Of a DNA stretch of 64,000 nt, positions 34,818-42,174 are shown piece after piece. The stretch is from CAYTZH01 sp964442285. Lineage in GTDB: Bacteria; Myxococcota_A; UBA9160; JAFDET01. Positions within the stretch are counted from its first letter, which is position 1. The number at the start of each line of letters is the position of its first letter. Location: positions 366,348 through 430,347 of the forward strand of contig CAYTZH010000001.1 of NCBI GenBank assembly GCA_964442285.1. The letters run 5' to 3'. The position numbers were made by a program, and so were the translations under genes. The notes under the pieces were generated by a model. It searched no databases and was not told where the DNA came from. It saw only the letters and a list, made by a program, of their open reading frames with translations.

Positions 34818-35438
34818 GTGAAGTTCTACGACAGTCCCGGCGCTCCGAACCCGCGCCGAGTCCAGGTGTTCCTGGCCGAGAAGGGCGTGGAGGTGCCCCA
34901 CGTCCAGGTATCCATCGCCAAGGGCGAGCACCGCAAGCCGGAGTATCTGAAGCTCAATCCCCTCGGCGGCGTGCCGTGCCTGGAGCTGGACGACGGCAGC
35001 GTCCTCACCGAGACGGTCGCGATCTGCCGCTACTTCGAGGGCTTGCACCCCGAGCCGCCGCTCTTCGGCACGGATCTGCTCGACCAGGCGCGGGTCGAGA
35101 TGTGGAACCGGCGGATGGAGTTCGAGATCTTCGTCCTGTTCGGCCAGTGGTTCCGCAACACGTCCGAGTTCTTCAAGGGCCGGATTCCCCAGGCGCCCGA
35201 GTACGGCGAGATCTGCGCCAAGGCGGTGCGCAACCGCATGCAGTGGCTCGACGGCGAGCTCGCCGATCGGGCCTTCGTCGCGGGCGAGCGCTACACGATC
35301 GCGGACATCACCGCCCAGTGCGCCTTCGACTTCTTCGGTCGCATCCTGAAGTGCCAGCCGGGGGAGGAGCATCCGAACCTGTCGCGCTGGTACGCCGACG
35401 TGTCGGCGCGACCCAGCGCCAGGGCGGGGCTGCCGTGA
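34818..35438 (+). CDS. Glutathione S-transferase family protein
   Basis: A 206-residue protein. The N-terminal thioredoxin fold (about 1-80) has KFYDSPGAPNPRRVQVFLAE and the conserved cis-Pro in NPLGGVPCLELDDGSVLTET, with the glutathione-binding Glu-Thr. The C-terminal helical domain has GERYTIADITAQCAFDFFGR, the usual N-capping box and Asp. Start GTG 34818 with AGAGGAGG just upstream. The stop overlaps the aldo/keto reductase start by four bases, so the two detoxification-type enzymes are co-translated. Confidence 0.92.
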   Translation: MKFYDSPGAPNPRRVQVFLAEKGVEVPHVQVSIAKGEHRKPEYLKLNPLGGVPCLELDDGSVLTETVAICRYFEGLHPEPPLFGTDLLDQARVEMWNRRMEFEIFVLFGQWFRNTSEFFKGRIPQAPEYGEICAKAVRNRMQWLDGELADRAFVAGERYTIADITAQCAFDFFGRILKCQPGEEHPNLSRWYADVSARPSARAGLP

Positions 35439-36451
35439 AGCGGCGGCGGCTCGGTCGGACCGGACTCGAGGTTTCCGAGATCGGCATGGGGACGATGACC
35501 TTCGGCTCCATGGCCGACGAGCCCGCGAGCCTCGCCATCCTCGACCGCGCCTTCGATGCGGGCGTCGACCTGCTGGACATCGCGGAGGTGTACCCCGTGC
35601 CGCCGAAGCCCGAGTGGGCCGGCCGCACCGAGGAGATCTGCGGCAAGTGGCTCGCCGGCAAGCCCCGCGACGCCGTGGTGGTGGCGACGAAGGTGGCCGG
35701 TCCCCTCGGCGGCTGGTTCCTGGCGCCGGTCCGCCACGGCAAGACCAGCCTGGATCGCCACCACGTCGCGCGCGCCGTCGAGGCGAGCCTGCGCCGGCTC
35801 GGCACCGACTACATCGACCTCTACCAGACCCACTGGCCCGATCCCGGCCTCCCCATCGAGGACACCCTCGAGGCCCTCGATCGCCTCGTCGAGGAGGGCA
35901 AGGTGCGCGCGGTGGGCTGCAGCAACGAGACGGCCTACGGGCTGACCAAGAGCCTGTGGGCCGCCGAGCGCTGCGGCACCGTGCGCTACGAGACCATCCA
36001 GAACAATTTCAGCCTGCTCCATCGCCGCTTCGAGGACGAGCTGGCCACGGTCTGCCGCAAGGAGTCGGTGAGCCTGCTTCCCTACAGCCCCATCGCGGGG
36101 GGCGTCCTCTCCGGCAAGTACGCCCAGGAGCCGTGGCCCGCCGGCAGCCGCTTCAGCCGCTACAAGGACGAGAACCCGCGCACCCAGGCGATGACCCGGC
36201 GCTTCGTCAACGCCCGGACCCTGGAGTCGACGCAGCGCTTCGCCGCAGTGGCGCGGGACTGCGGTCTGGATCCCGTGACCTTCGCGGTGGCCTGGACGCT
36301 GACCCACGACTTCGTCGGCTCGACGCTCGTCGGGGCCACGTCGCTCGCGCAGATGGATGCCCTGCTCGCCGCCGCCGACGTGTCGCTGCCGGCGGAGGCC
36401 CTGGCCGCCTGCGACGAGATCTCGAGAGAGATCCGCTACCCGATGGGCTGA
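35435..36451 (+). CDS. Aldo/keto reductase
   Basis: A 338-residue NADPH-dependent oxidoreductase of the Tas/YajO-like group. RRLGRTGLEVSEIGMGTMTF opens the barrel; the catalytic Asp and Tyr are in DIAEVYPVPPKPE, the Lys in VVVATKVAG and the His in YQTHWPDPG. The nucleotide site is in GSTLVGATSLAQMDALL. Members reduce aldehydes and ketones, including lipid-derived carbonyls. Start GTG 35435 overlaps the glutathione S-transferase stop (GTGA). No signal peptide. Confidence 0.93.
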   Translation: MKRRRLGRTGLEVSEIGMGTMTFGSMADEPASLAILDRAFDAGVDLLDIAEVYPVPPKPEWAGRTEEICGKWLAGKPRDAVVVATKVAGPLGGWFLAPVRHGKTSLDRHHVARAVEASLRRLGTDYIDLYQTHWPDPGLPIEDTLEALDRLVEEGKVRAVGCSNETAYGLTKSLWAAERCGTVRYETIQNNFSLLHRRFEDELATVCRKESVSLLPYSPIAGGVLSGKYAQEPWPAGSRFSRYKDENPRTQAMTRRFVNARTLESTQRFAAVARDCGLDPVTFAVAWTLTHDFVGSTLVGATSLAQMDALLAAADVSLPAEALAACDEISREIRYPMG

Positions 36452-36509
36452 GCGCGCTCTCCGAGCTCCCGGGTTGACCGCGGGCCCCGCGCTGCCTAGC
36501 GTTCGCGCC

Positions 36510-36890
36510 GTGACCCTCCCGAGCCGCGCCTTCGGGCTCTTCGCGCTGGTCGCCGTGCTGGCGGCCGGCCTGCTGCCGTGCGAGCCGCTGCCGTTCTCGG
36601 ACATCGAGCGCGACTGGATGGAGCGCCTCGCCCTCGGCGCCGCCGAGGCGGGGGAGCCCGAGGTTTGGATGCAGACCCAGTGTCCCTGTGGCTGTCTCCA
36701 GCGACCCCAGGCGGCCGGTGTCCCGCTCTCGGCGGGCTGGGCCGTCCCACACTCGCGGCCGGCCCCGCCCGTGCCGTCGCCCTTCGCCGTGGCGCTGGCG
36801 CCCCTCGTGGTGCGTGCGCCCCGCACCCCCGTCCTGCTCCCGGACCCCCCGCCTCTCGTCCCGGTCGACGTCTCGCTCCGATCTGCCTGA
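36510..36890 (+). CDS. Small exported Cys/Pro-rich protein of the copper module
   Basis: A predicted 126-residue protein starting with GTG 36510 (AFGLFALVAVLAAGLLPC is a signal peptide or anchor). It has a short acidic helix, a CPCGC cluster (TQCPCGCLQ) that could bind a soft metal, and a Pro-rich tail ending in PDPPPLVPVDVSLRSA. I know no family. It precedes a Met/His-rich outer-membrane barrel gene by 38 bases and a SCO/CusF fusion gene, all on one strand, so I infer a copper-related role. The open frame is uninterrupted and ends before the next ribosome site, but coding status is less certain than for its neighbours. Confidence 0.55.
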   Translation: MTLPSRAFGLFALVAVLAAGLLPCEPLPFSDIERDWMERLALGAAEAGEPEVWMQTQCPCGCLQRPQAAGVPLSAGWAVPHSRPAPPVPSPFAVALAPLVVRAPRTPVLLPDPPPLVPVDVSLRSA

Positions 36891-36928
36891 ACGTCCGACC
36901 GATCCACCGACGAGAGGAGTCCGTCCCG

Positions 36929-37984
36929 ATGAAGCTCCGCTTCGCGGCGACCCCGCCCGGGGTCGTCACTGTCCTTGTTCTGTGTTGTCTCGGCTGTCTT
37001 CTCGGCTCGGCCGCGGCCGATGCGACCGACGCGGCCGCCGAGTCCGGAGGAGCTGGGTACGCCGGTCGTGCCGACGGCCACGCCCCCATCGGCGTCATGG
37101 GAGACCACGTCCACGCCGCCGGCGAGTTCATGCTCTCCTACCGCTACATGCGGATGGAGATGAGCGGCAATCGCGACGGCGCCACCACCCAGAGCACCGA
37201 CGAGGTGCTGCTCCAGTTCCCGGTGACCCCCACCAAGATGGACATGGAGATGCACATGCTCGGCGGCATGTGGGCCCCCCACGACCGCGTGACGCTGATG
37301 GTGATGGTGCCCTTCGTGAGCCTCGACATGCGCCACCGCACCCGCAGCGGGATCGGCTTCACCACCCGCTCCAGCGGGCTCGGTGACGTGCGCGCCAGCG
37401 CCCTGGTCACGCTCCTGGACACCGAGGTGCACCACCTGCACCTCAACGCCGGACTGAGCTTCCCGACGGGCAGCGTCGGCGCCCGGGACGACACGCCCGC
37501 CGGTAATCAGCGCCTGCCGTACCCGATGCAGCGGGGCTCGGGCACCTACGATCCCATGCCGGGGCTGACCTACACCGGGTCTGCCGACGCGGTGTCCTGG
37601 GGCGCCCAGGTGATGGGGACGATCCGCACCGGGATCAACCGCAAGGGCTACCGGCTCGGCGACCGGCTCGAGGCGACCGGCTGGGTGGCCCGGCCCTGGA
37701 CCCGCTGGTTCTCCACCTCGTTGCGCCTGGAGTACCAGCGCTGGTTCGACGTCTTCAAGGCGGATCCGGCCCTGAACCCGAGCCAGATCCCGACGGCGGC
37801 GCCGAATCTCCGCGGCGGCGAGCGGCTGGACATCCTGCTGGGTCTCAACTTCCTGGTCACCGGAGGGCCGTTCGCGGGCAACCGCTTCGCCGTCGAGGCC
37901 GGGCGCCCGGTCTACCAGCACCTCGATGGTCCACAGCTCGAGACGGACTGGCGGCTGACGGCGGGCTGGCAGTACGCGTTCTGA
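36929..37984 (+). CDS. Met/His-rich outer-membrane beta-barrel protein (putative transporter)
   Basis: A 351-residue exported protein. A Cys-containing signal region (VVTVLVLCCLGCLLGSAAA) leads to GVMGDHVHAAGEFMLSYRYM and a Met-rich stretch (RMEMSGNRDG, then KMDMEMHMLGGMWAPHDRV and LMVMVPFVSLDM), with many Met and His residues suited to copper binding. The rest alternates polar and hydrophobic strands and ends in the terminal aromatic WQYAF typical of outer-membrane barrels. Proteins of this pattern are often annotated only as transporters and lie beside copper genes. ATG 36929 has GAGAGGAG nearby upstream. A SCO gene with a copper-binding fusion follows 31 bases later. Confidence 0.8.
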   Translation: MKLRFAATPPGVVTVLVLCCLGCLLGSAAADATDAAAESGGAGYAGRADGHAPIGVMGDHVHAAGEFMLSYRYMRMEMSGNRDGATTQSTDEVLLQFPVTPTKMDMEMHMLGGMWAPHDRVTLMVMVPFVSLDMRHRTRSGIGFTTRSSGLGDVRASALVTLLDTEVHHLHLNAGLSFPTGSVGARDDTPAGNQRLPYPMQRGSGTYDPMPGLTYTGSADAVSWGAQVMGTIRTGINRKGYRLGDRLEATGWVARPWTRWFSTSLRLEYQRWFDVFKADPALNPSQIPTAAPNLRGGERLDILLGLNFLVTGGPFAGNRFAVEAGRPVYQHLDGPQLETDWRLTAGWQYAF

Positions 37985-38015
37985 CGGCCCGGGCTATGCT
38001 TCGGGGACCGCGATC

Positions 38016-38849
38016 ATGGGTCTGCGAACGACAGTGATCGGGGTCCTCGGAGCGGGGCTCGTCGCCTGCGGCGGTCCCGACGGAGGACCCGGGACCTACG
38101 ACGCCCAGGGCGTCGTGCGCCGGGTGGACCGCGCCGAGCGCCAGCTCGTGGTGGACCACGAGGACATTCCCGGCCTGATGCCGGCCATGACCATGAGCTT
38201 CGACATCGCAGACGCCGCGCTCCTCGACGGGCTCGCGCCCGGCCAGCTCATCGACTTCGAGCTCGAGTTCACGGGCGCCCAGTACCGCGTCGTCGGGATC
38301 GAGGTGACCGGGCAGGCCGGGAGCGCCGGCTCGAGCGGGGGCGGCGGCGATCCCCTGGCCCAGCCCCGGGATCGCGCCCCCGACGTCCGCCTCACGGACC
38401 AGGACGGGCAGCCCTTCGACCTGGACGGCCATCGCGGCCGGGCCGTCCTGCTGGACTTCATCTTCACCCGCTGTCCGGGCCCCTGTCCGATCCTCACCGG
38501 ACGCATGGCGGACGTGCAGAAGGCCCTGCCCGCCGAGGTCCGGGCCCGCACCCACTTCGTCTCGATCAGCCTCGACCCGGAGCGCGATACGCCGGAGGCC
38601 CTGCGTCGCTACGCGGAGAAGCGGCATCTCGACCTCGCGGACTGGTCCTTCCTCACCGGACCGCCCGAGCTCGTCGAGACCGTGGTGCGCGAGTACGGCG
38701 TCGGGACCCTGCGCCAGCCCGACGGCAACATCGAGCACACCCTCGCGCTCTTCCTGCTCGACCCGGAGGGCCGGATCGCCGCCCGCTATCTCGGTCTCGA
38801 TCACGCAGTGGAGTCGATCGCCGCCGACGTCGCCCGGGTGCTCCGTTGA
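38016..38849 (+). CDS. SCO family copper protein with N-terminal CusF-like domain
   Basis: A 277-residue lipoprotein (lipobox LVAC, Cys18). Residues about 28-98 form a small beta-barrel with PGLMPAMTMSFDI; Met55, Met58 and Met60 match the CusF-type copper-binding pattern. A glycine-serine linker leads to the SCO domain (about 120-277) with Cys153 and Cys157 in FTRCPGPCPILT and His241 in NIEHTLALFLLDP, so two copper sites are joined in one chain. SCO proteins insert copper into cuproenzymes. The stop overlaps the next gene's TTG start by four bases. This is the second SCO gene in the window and differs from the one at 12080 by the extra domain. Confidence 0.9.
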   Translation: MGLRTTVIGVLGAGLVACGGPDGGPGTYDAQGVVRRVDRAERQLVVDHEDIPGLMPAMTMSFDIADAALLDGLAPGQLIDFELEFTGAQYRVVGIEVTGQAGSAGSSGGGGDPLAQPRDRAPDVRLTDQDGQPFDLDGHRGRAVLLDFIFTRCPGPCPILTGRMADVQKALPAEVRARTHFVSISLDPERDTPEALRRYAEKRHLDLADWSFLTGPPELVETVVREYGVGTLRQPDGNIEHTLALFLLDPEGRIAARYLGLDHAVESIAADVARVLR

Positions 38850-39955
38850 GGGCGCCCGACGCCGTCGTGGTGGGCGGCGGGGTGATCGGCAGCGCCACCG
38901 CCTTCTTCCTGGCCCGCGAGGGTCTGCGCGTGCGCCTGCTCGAGCGCGACGACCTCGCCTCCGGCGCCTCCGGGGCCGCGGCGGGCATGTTGACGCCGGT
39001 GGTAGAGACCGAGACCGACGGGCCGCTCCGGCGCTTCGGTCTGCGGGCCCTGGCGGCGTTTCCCGCGCTGGTCGTCGAGCTCGCCGAACGCGCGGGCATC
39101 GATCCCGAGCTCGTGCCGTCGGGGGTGCTGCGGGTCGCCGGGGGCGCGGACGAGGCGGCGGGCCTGCGCGCCCGGGCGGTGGAGCCCGGCGCGGACGACC
39201 TCACCTGGCTGGAGCCGGCGGACGCCCGCGCCTTCGAGCCGCAGCTCGCGCCCGACGTAGCGGGCGCGCTCTGGTCGCCCCGGGAGTGCCACGTCCGCAG
39301 TCCGCTGCTGGCCCGGGCCTACGCCCGGGCGGCCGAGTCCCTGGGCGCGCGGATCGAGCGCGGCGTGCCCGTGCGCGGGCTCCGCCGCGAGGGCGACCGC
39401 GTGGTGGGCGTCGAGACCGAGGCCGGACCGGTCGCTGCAAGCGAAACGATCCTGTGTACGGGCGCCTGGACCACCGCCAGCACGGCCTGGACCGGCAGGG
39501 CGCTTCCGGTGGAGCCGGTGCGCGGCCAGATCGTGGCCCTGGACGGGCCGAGCCCCGGCTTCTCGCCCATCGTCTGGGGCGGGAGCACCTACCTGGTCCC
39601 GAAGCGCGACGGCAGCGTCGTGGTCGGGGCCACCGAGGAGCGGGTCGGCTTCGACGGCCGGGTCACGGCCGCCGGGGTCGAGGCCCTGCTGGCCTCGTGC
39701 CGGCGCTGGATTCCCGGCCTGGCCGATTGCCGCTTCCGGAGCGCCTGGGCCGGTCTGCGTCCCTGCACGCCGGATCGCCTGCCCGCCATCGGGCGCCTGC
39801 CGGAGGTCTCCGGGCTGCTCGTGGCCGCGGGCCACCACCGCTACGGCGTGCTGCTCTCGCCGGTGACGGGCCGCCGCGTCGCGGACCTGGTGCTGGGAAA
39901 GCCTGCGGATCCCGACGCGGCGGCCTTCGACCCCGCCCGTCTGCTGGCCGGCTAG
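38846..39955 (+). CDS. thiO: Glycine oxidase ThiO-like FAD amine oxidase
   Basis: A 369-residue flavoenzyme of the DAO family. The FAD loop is AVVVGGGVIGSATAFFLARE; RDDLASGASGAAAGMLTPVV is the ThiO-type flavin contact; RECHVRSPLLARAYARAA and GGSTYLVPKRDGSVVVGATE are family motifs, and AWAGLRPCTPDRLPAIGRL is the C-terminal FAD site. ThiO oxidises glycine to the imine used for the thiazole of thiamine, but no other thi gene lies here, so another amine substrate remains possible. The start is TTG 38846, forced by the four-base TTGA overlap with the SCO gene; the frame opens straight into the FAD loop. Confidence 0.82.
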   Translation: MRAPDAVVVGGGVIGSATAFFLAREGLRVRLLERDDLASGASGAAAGMLTPVVETETDGPLRRFGLRALAAFPALVVELAERAGIDPELVPSGVLRVAGGADEAAGLRARAVEPGADDLTWLEPADARAFEPQLAPDVAGALWSPRECHVRSPLLARAYARAAESLGARIERGVPVRGLRREGDRVVGVETEAGPVAASETILCTGAWTTASTAWTGRALPVEPVRGQIVALDGPSPGFSPIVWGGSTYLVPKRDGSVVVGATEERVGFDGRVTAAGVEALLASCRRWIPGLADCRFRSAWAGLRPCTPDRLPAIGRLPEVSGLLVAAGHHRYGVLLSPVTGRRVADLVLGKPADPDAAAFDPARLLAG

Positions 39956-39965
39956 ATCGCGCCCC

Positions 39966-40092
39966 GCGCGGCTGCAGCATCACCCCGGCGGGCCGCCTCA
40001 GCGCGGCTGCAGCATCACCCCGGCGGGCCGCCTCAGCGCGGCTGCAGCATCACCCCGGCGGGCCGCCTCAGCGCGGCTGCAGCATCACCCGG
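39966..40092. repeat. 35-bp tandem repeat, 3.6 copies, containing the OmpA-gene stop
   Basis: Units begin at 39966, 40001, 40036 and 40071 (last one partial, to about 40092). Full copies are identical. The unit holds, on the minus strand, ATGCTGCAGCCGCGCTGA, i.e. the last codons and stop of the adjacent gene, plus a GC hairpin (GGCG-GGC-CGCC). Because 35 is 3n+2, successive copies put a stop in each reading frame. No spacers, so not CRISPR. Confidence 0.85.
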
Positions 40093-41153
40093 CGGTTGCG
40101 CGCACGGCCCGCGTCGGTCTCGTTCGACGCCACCGGCTGGCTCTCGCCGAAGCCGCGGGACTGGAGCCGACCCGCGCGGATGCCGCGCTCGATCAGGTAG
40201 GAGCGCACCGAGGCCGCCCGGCGCCGCGAGAGGCCGAGGTTGTACGCATCGCTGCCGCGGCTGTCGGTGTGGCCGTCCACGTAGAGCCGCACGTCCGGGC
40301 ACTCCCGCAGGCGGGTCGCCACGCGATCCACCACGCGCCGACCCCGGGGCGTGATCACCGCCTTGTCGAACTCGAACTCCAGGCCCTCGATGCGGAACGG
40401 GGCGTCGCACGGACCCGCCGCGCGCGGGGCGGGCGGGGCGGCGCCCGCGAACACCTGGCGCTCGAAGTCCGTGAAGGCCGAGGCGCTGCCCAGGGCCGCG
40501 GCGCCCCGGCTGCTGCCGCAACGGCTCAGGTCGGCCAGGCGCTTCAGGAAGTCGGCGCCGGCGGGGTCGTCGCCGGTGTGGACCGTGTGGATGCAGACCC
40601 CGTCGGGATAGGAGGCCTGGAGCGCCCCGCCCATCGACAGGGTGGCGTTGGGGTGGTTCGGCAGCCCGTCGGAGAAGATGACGAGCGCGGCCGGGCCGCG
40701 GCGCCCGTCGAGGGCGGCAGCCACCTCGGCGAGCACCCGGTGCAGCGGCGTGCCGCCGCCCGTGCCGTCGATGTCGCCGAGGATGCGGAGGCCGGCCGCG
40801 GCCGTCGCCAGCCGGCCCCGGTCGAAGTCGGCCAGGGGCGCCTCCTGGCGCTCGTCGCCGCCGAAGCCCAGGAGCCCCGCCGTGTAGCCGCGACGGCTCC
40901 GGGAGCGCGCGTCCCGCTCCGGCATGCCCGAGACGAACGTCCGCGTCAGCGCCTTCGCCTCGGGGAACGTCTCGTTGGCGTACATGGTTCCCGAGCCGTC
41001 GGTCACCACCACCACGTGGTCGATCACCCGGTACTCGCCCCCGCGGAACTTGAGCGGCTGGAGGTCGAGCGGCGGCTGCTCCGGCAGCGGCTTGACACAC
41101 CCCAATGCAAGGCCGCAGGCCGCGGCGATTCCCAACGAGACGAACGAACGCAT
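40068..41153 (-). CDS. OmpA-like lipoprotein with VWA domain
   Basis: A 361-residue envelope protein. Lipobox LALGC gives lipidated Cys19. Residues about 45-220 are a VWA domain (VVVVTDGSGTMYANETF, DGSGT metal-site form; ALVIFSDGLPNHPNATL). Residues about 245-361 are an OmpA peptidoglycan-binding domain: LEFEFDKAVITPRGRRVV, VDGHTDSRGSDAYNLGLS with the Asp and Arg that hold diaminopimelate, and SRGFGESQPVASNETDAGRA. It would bridge outer membrane and cell wall and present a VWA domain. ATG 41153 has GAGGGG a few bases upstream and matches the signal peptide. The 3' end lies within a 35-bp tandem repeat. Confidence 0.92.
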   Translation of the reverse strand: MRSFVSLGIAAACGLALGCVKPLPEQPPLDLQPLKFRGGEYRVIDHVVVVTDGSGTMYANETFPEAKALTRTFVSGMPERDARSRSRRGYTAGLLGFGGDERQEAPLADFDRGRLATAAAGLRILGDIDGTGGGTPLHRVLAEVAAALDGRRGPAALVIFSDGLPNHPNATLSMGGALQASYPDGVCIHTVHTGDDPAGADFLKRLADLSRCGSSRGAAALGSASAFTDFERQVFAGAAPPAPRAAGPCDAPFRIEGLEFEFDKAVITPRGRRVVDRVATRLRECPDVRLYVDGHTDSRGSDAYNLGLSRRRAASVRSYLIERGIRAGRLQSRGFGESQPVASNETDAGRARNRRVMLQPR

Positions 41154-41202
41154 GGCCCCTCCTCGGACGCTTCCACCCGGGCTCGGATTCTGCCACAAGC
41201 GG

Positions 41203-42129
41203 TCAGAATCGCCCCCAGGGCTCCCAGCCGCGGCCCCGATGGCCGAAGTCGAACACCTCGGGATGGAGCATCTCGGCGAGGATCTCCAGGGATTCGACGA
41301 GGCGGGGCCCCGGCCGGTTGAAGTACTGGTTGCCGTCTGCGACGAAGACCCGTCCGGCCCGGACGGACCGCAGGTCCGCCCACCCGGGCCGGGCCACCAG
41401 GGGGGCCATCTCCGCGCGGGTCCGGGCCCGATCGAAGCCGCAGGGGAGCACGACGATCGCGTCGGGGTCCGCCGCGACCAGGTCCTCCCAGGTGATCCAG
41501 GGCGAGTGGACGGCGCTCCGGCCCAGAAGGGCGTGCCCGCCGGCCAGCGCCACCAGCTCCGGAATCCAGTTGCCCGCCCCCATCAGGGGGTCGATCCACT
41601 CGAGGCAGGCCACCCGGGGCCGCTCCGCCAGGCCCGCGGCGCGCTCGCCGATCTCGCCGACCCGCTCGCTGAGCGCATCCCGGAGCGCGCGTCCCGCGTC
41701 CGCGAGGTCGAGCGCACGGGCGACCCGCTCGAGGTCGCCCCAGACGTCCGCCAGGGAGGCCGGCCGGAGCGAGAGGAGCCGCGGTGTCCCGCCCGTCCAG
41801 CGCGCGAGGGCCTCCTCCACGTCCGCCAGGCTGGCGGCGCACACCTCGCACTGGTCCTGGGTGAGCACCACGTCGGGGCGGAGCGCGCGCAGGCGGTCCG
41901 CGTCCACCCGGTAGATCGAGACGCCCTCCCGAACCGTGCGGCGGACCGCGTCGTCGATCTCGCGGCTGGGCGCCGAGGGGTCGAGGCGGGCCTCGGTGCA
42001 GACGGGAAGGGCGGCGACCTCCGGCGGGAAGTCGCACTCGTGGGAGCGGCCGACCAGGAGGCCGCCGGCGCCGAGGGCGCAGGCGATCTCGGTGCTGCTG
42101 GGAAGGAGCGAGACGACTCGGAGTGACAC
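41203..42129 (-). CDS. Cobalamin-binding (BtuF-like) substrate-binding fold protein
   Basis: A 308-residue protein of the TroA/BtuF helical-backbone class. RVVSLLPSSTEIACALGAGG is the usual N-terminus, LRPDVVLTQDQCEVCAAS and VACLEWIDPLMGAGNWIPEL are family motifs of the cobalamin-binding protein group, and VRAGRVFVADGNQYFNRPGP ends it. There is no signal peptide at ATG 42129, so it is either cytoplasmic or exported by other means, unlike periplasmic BtuF. No BtuC or BtuD is adjacent. Ligand B12 or a related corrinoid is likely from the family. Divergent from the acyl-CoA dehydrogenase gene across 45 bases. Confidence 0.85.
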   Translation of the reverse strand: MSLRVVSLLPSSTEIACALGAGGLLVGRSHECDFPPEVAALPVCTEARLDPSAPSREIDDAVRRTVREGVSIYRVDADRLRALRPDVVLTQDQCEVCAASLADVEEALARWTGGTPRLLSLRPASLADVWGDLERVARALDLADAGRALRDALSERVGEIGERAAGLAERPRVACLEWIDPLMGAGNWIPELVALAGGHALLGRSAVHSPWITWEDLVAADPDAIVVLPCGFDRARTRAEMAPLVARPGWADLRSVRAGRVFVADGNQYFNRPGPRLVESLEILAEMLHPEVFDFGHRGRGWEPWGRF

Positions 42130-42174
42130 GTCGGGAGTCTAGCCCTGCTAGAGTGATCGTCGTCCGGAGGCCCC

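Noticed and set aside
39966..40092. CRISPR array
   Set aside because: The 35-bp units are directly adjacent with no spacers between them and no cas gene is present.
40033..41196. Second minus-strand frame through the OmpA-like gene
   Set aside because: Open only because of codon bias; its end at 40033 is the stop in the next repeat copy.
42130..42174. Cobalamin riboswitch upstream of the BtuF-like gene
   Set aside because: Only 45 bases separate the divergent genes, too short for a riboswitch.
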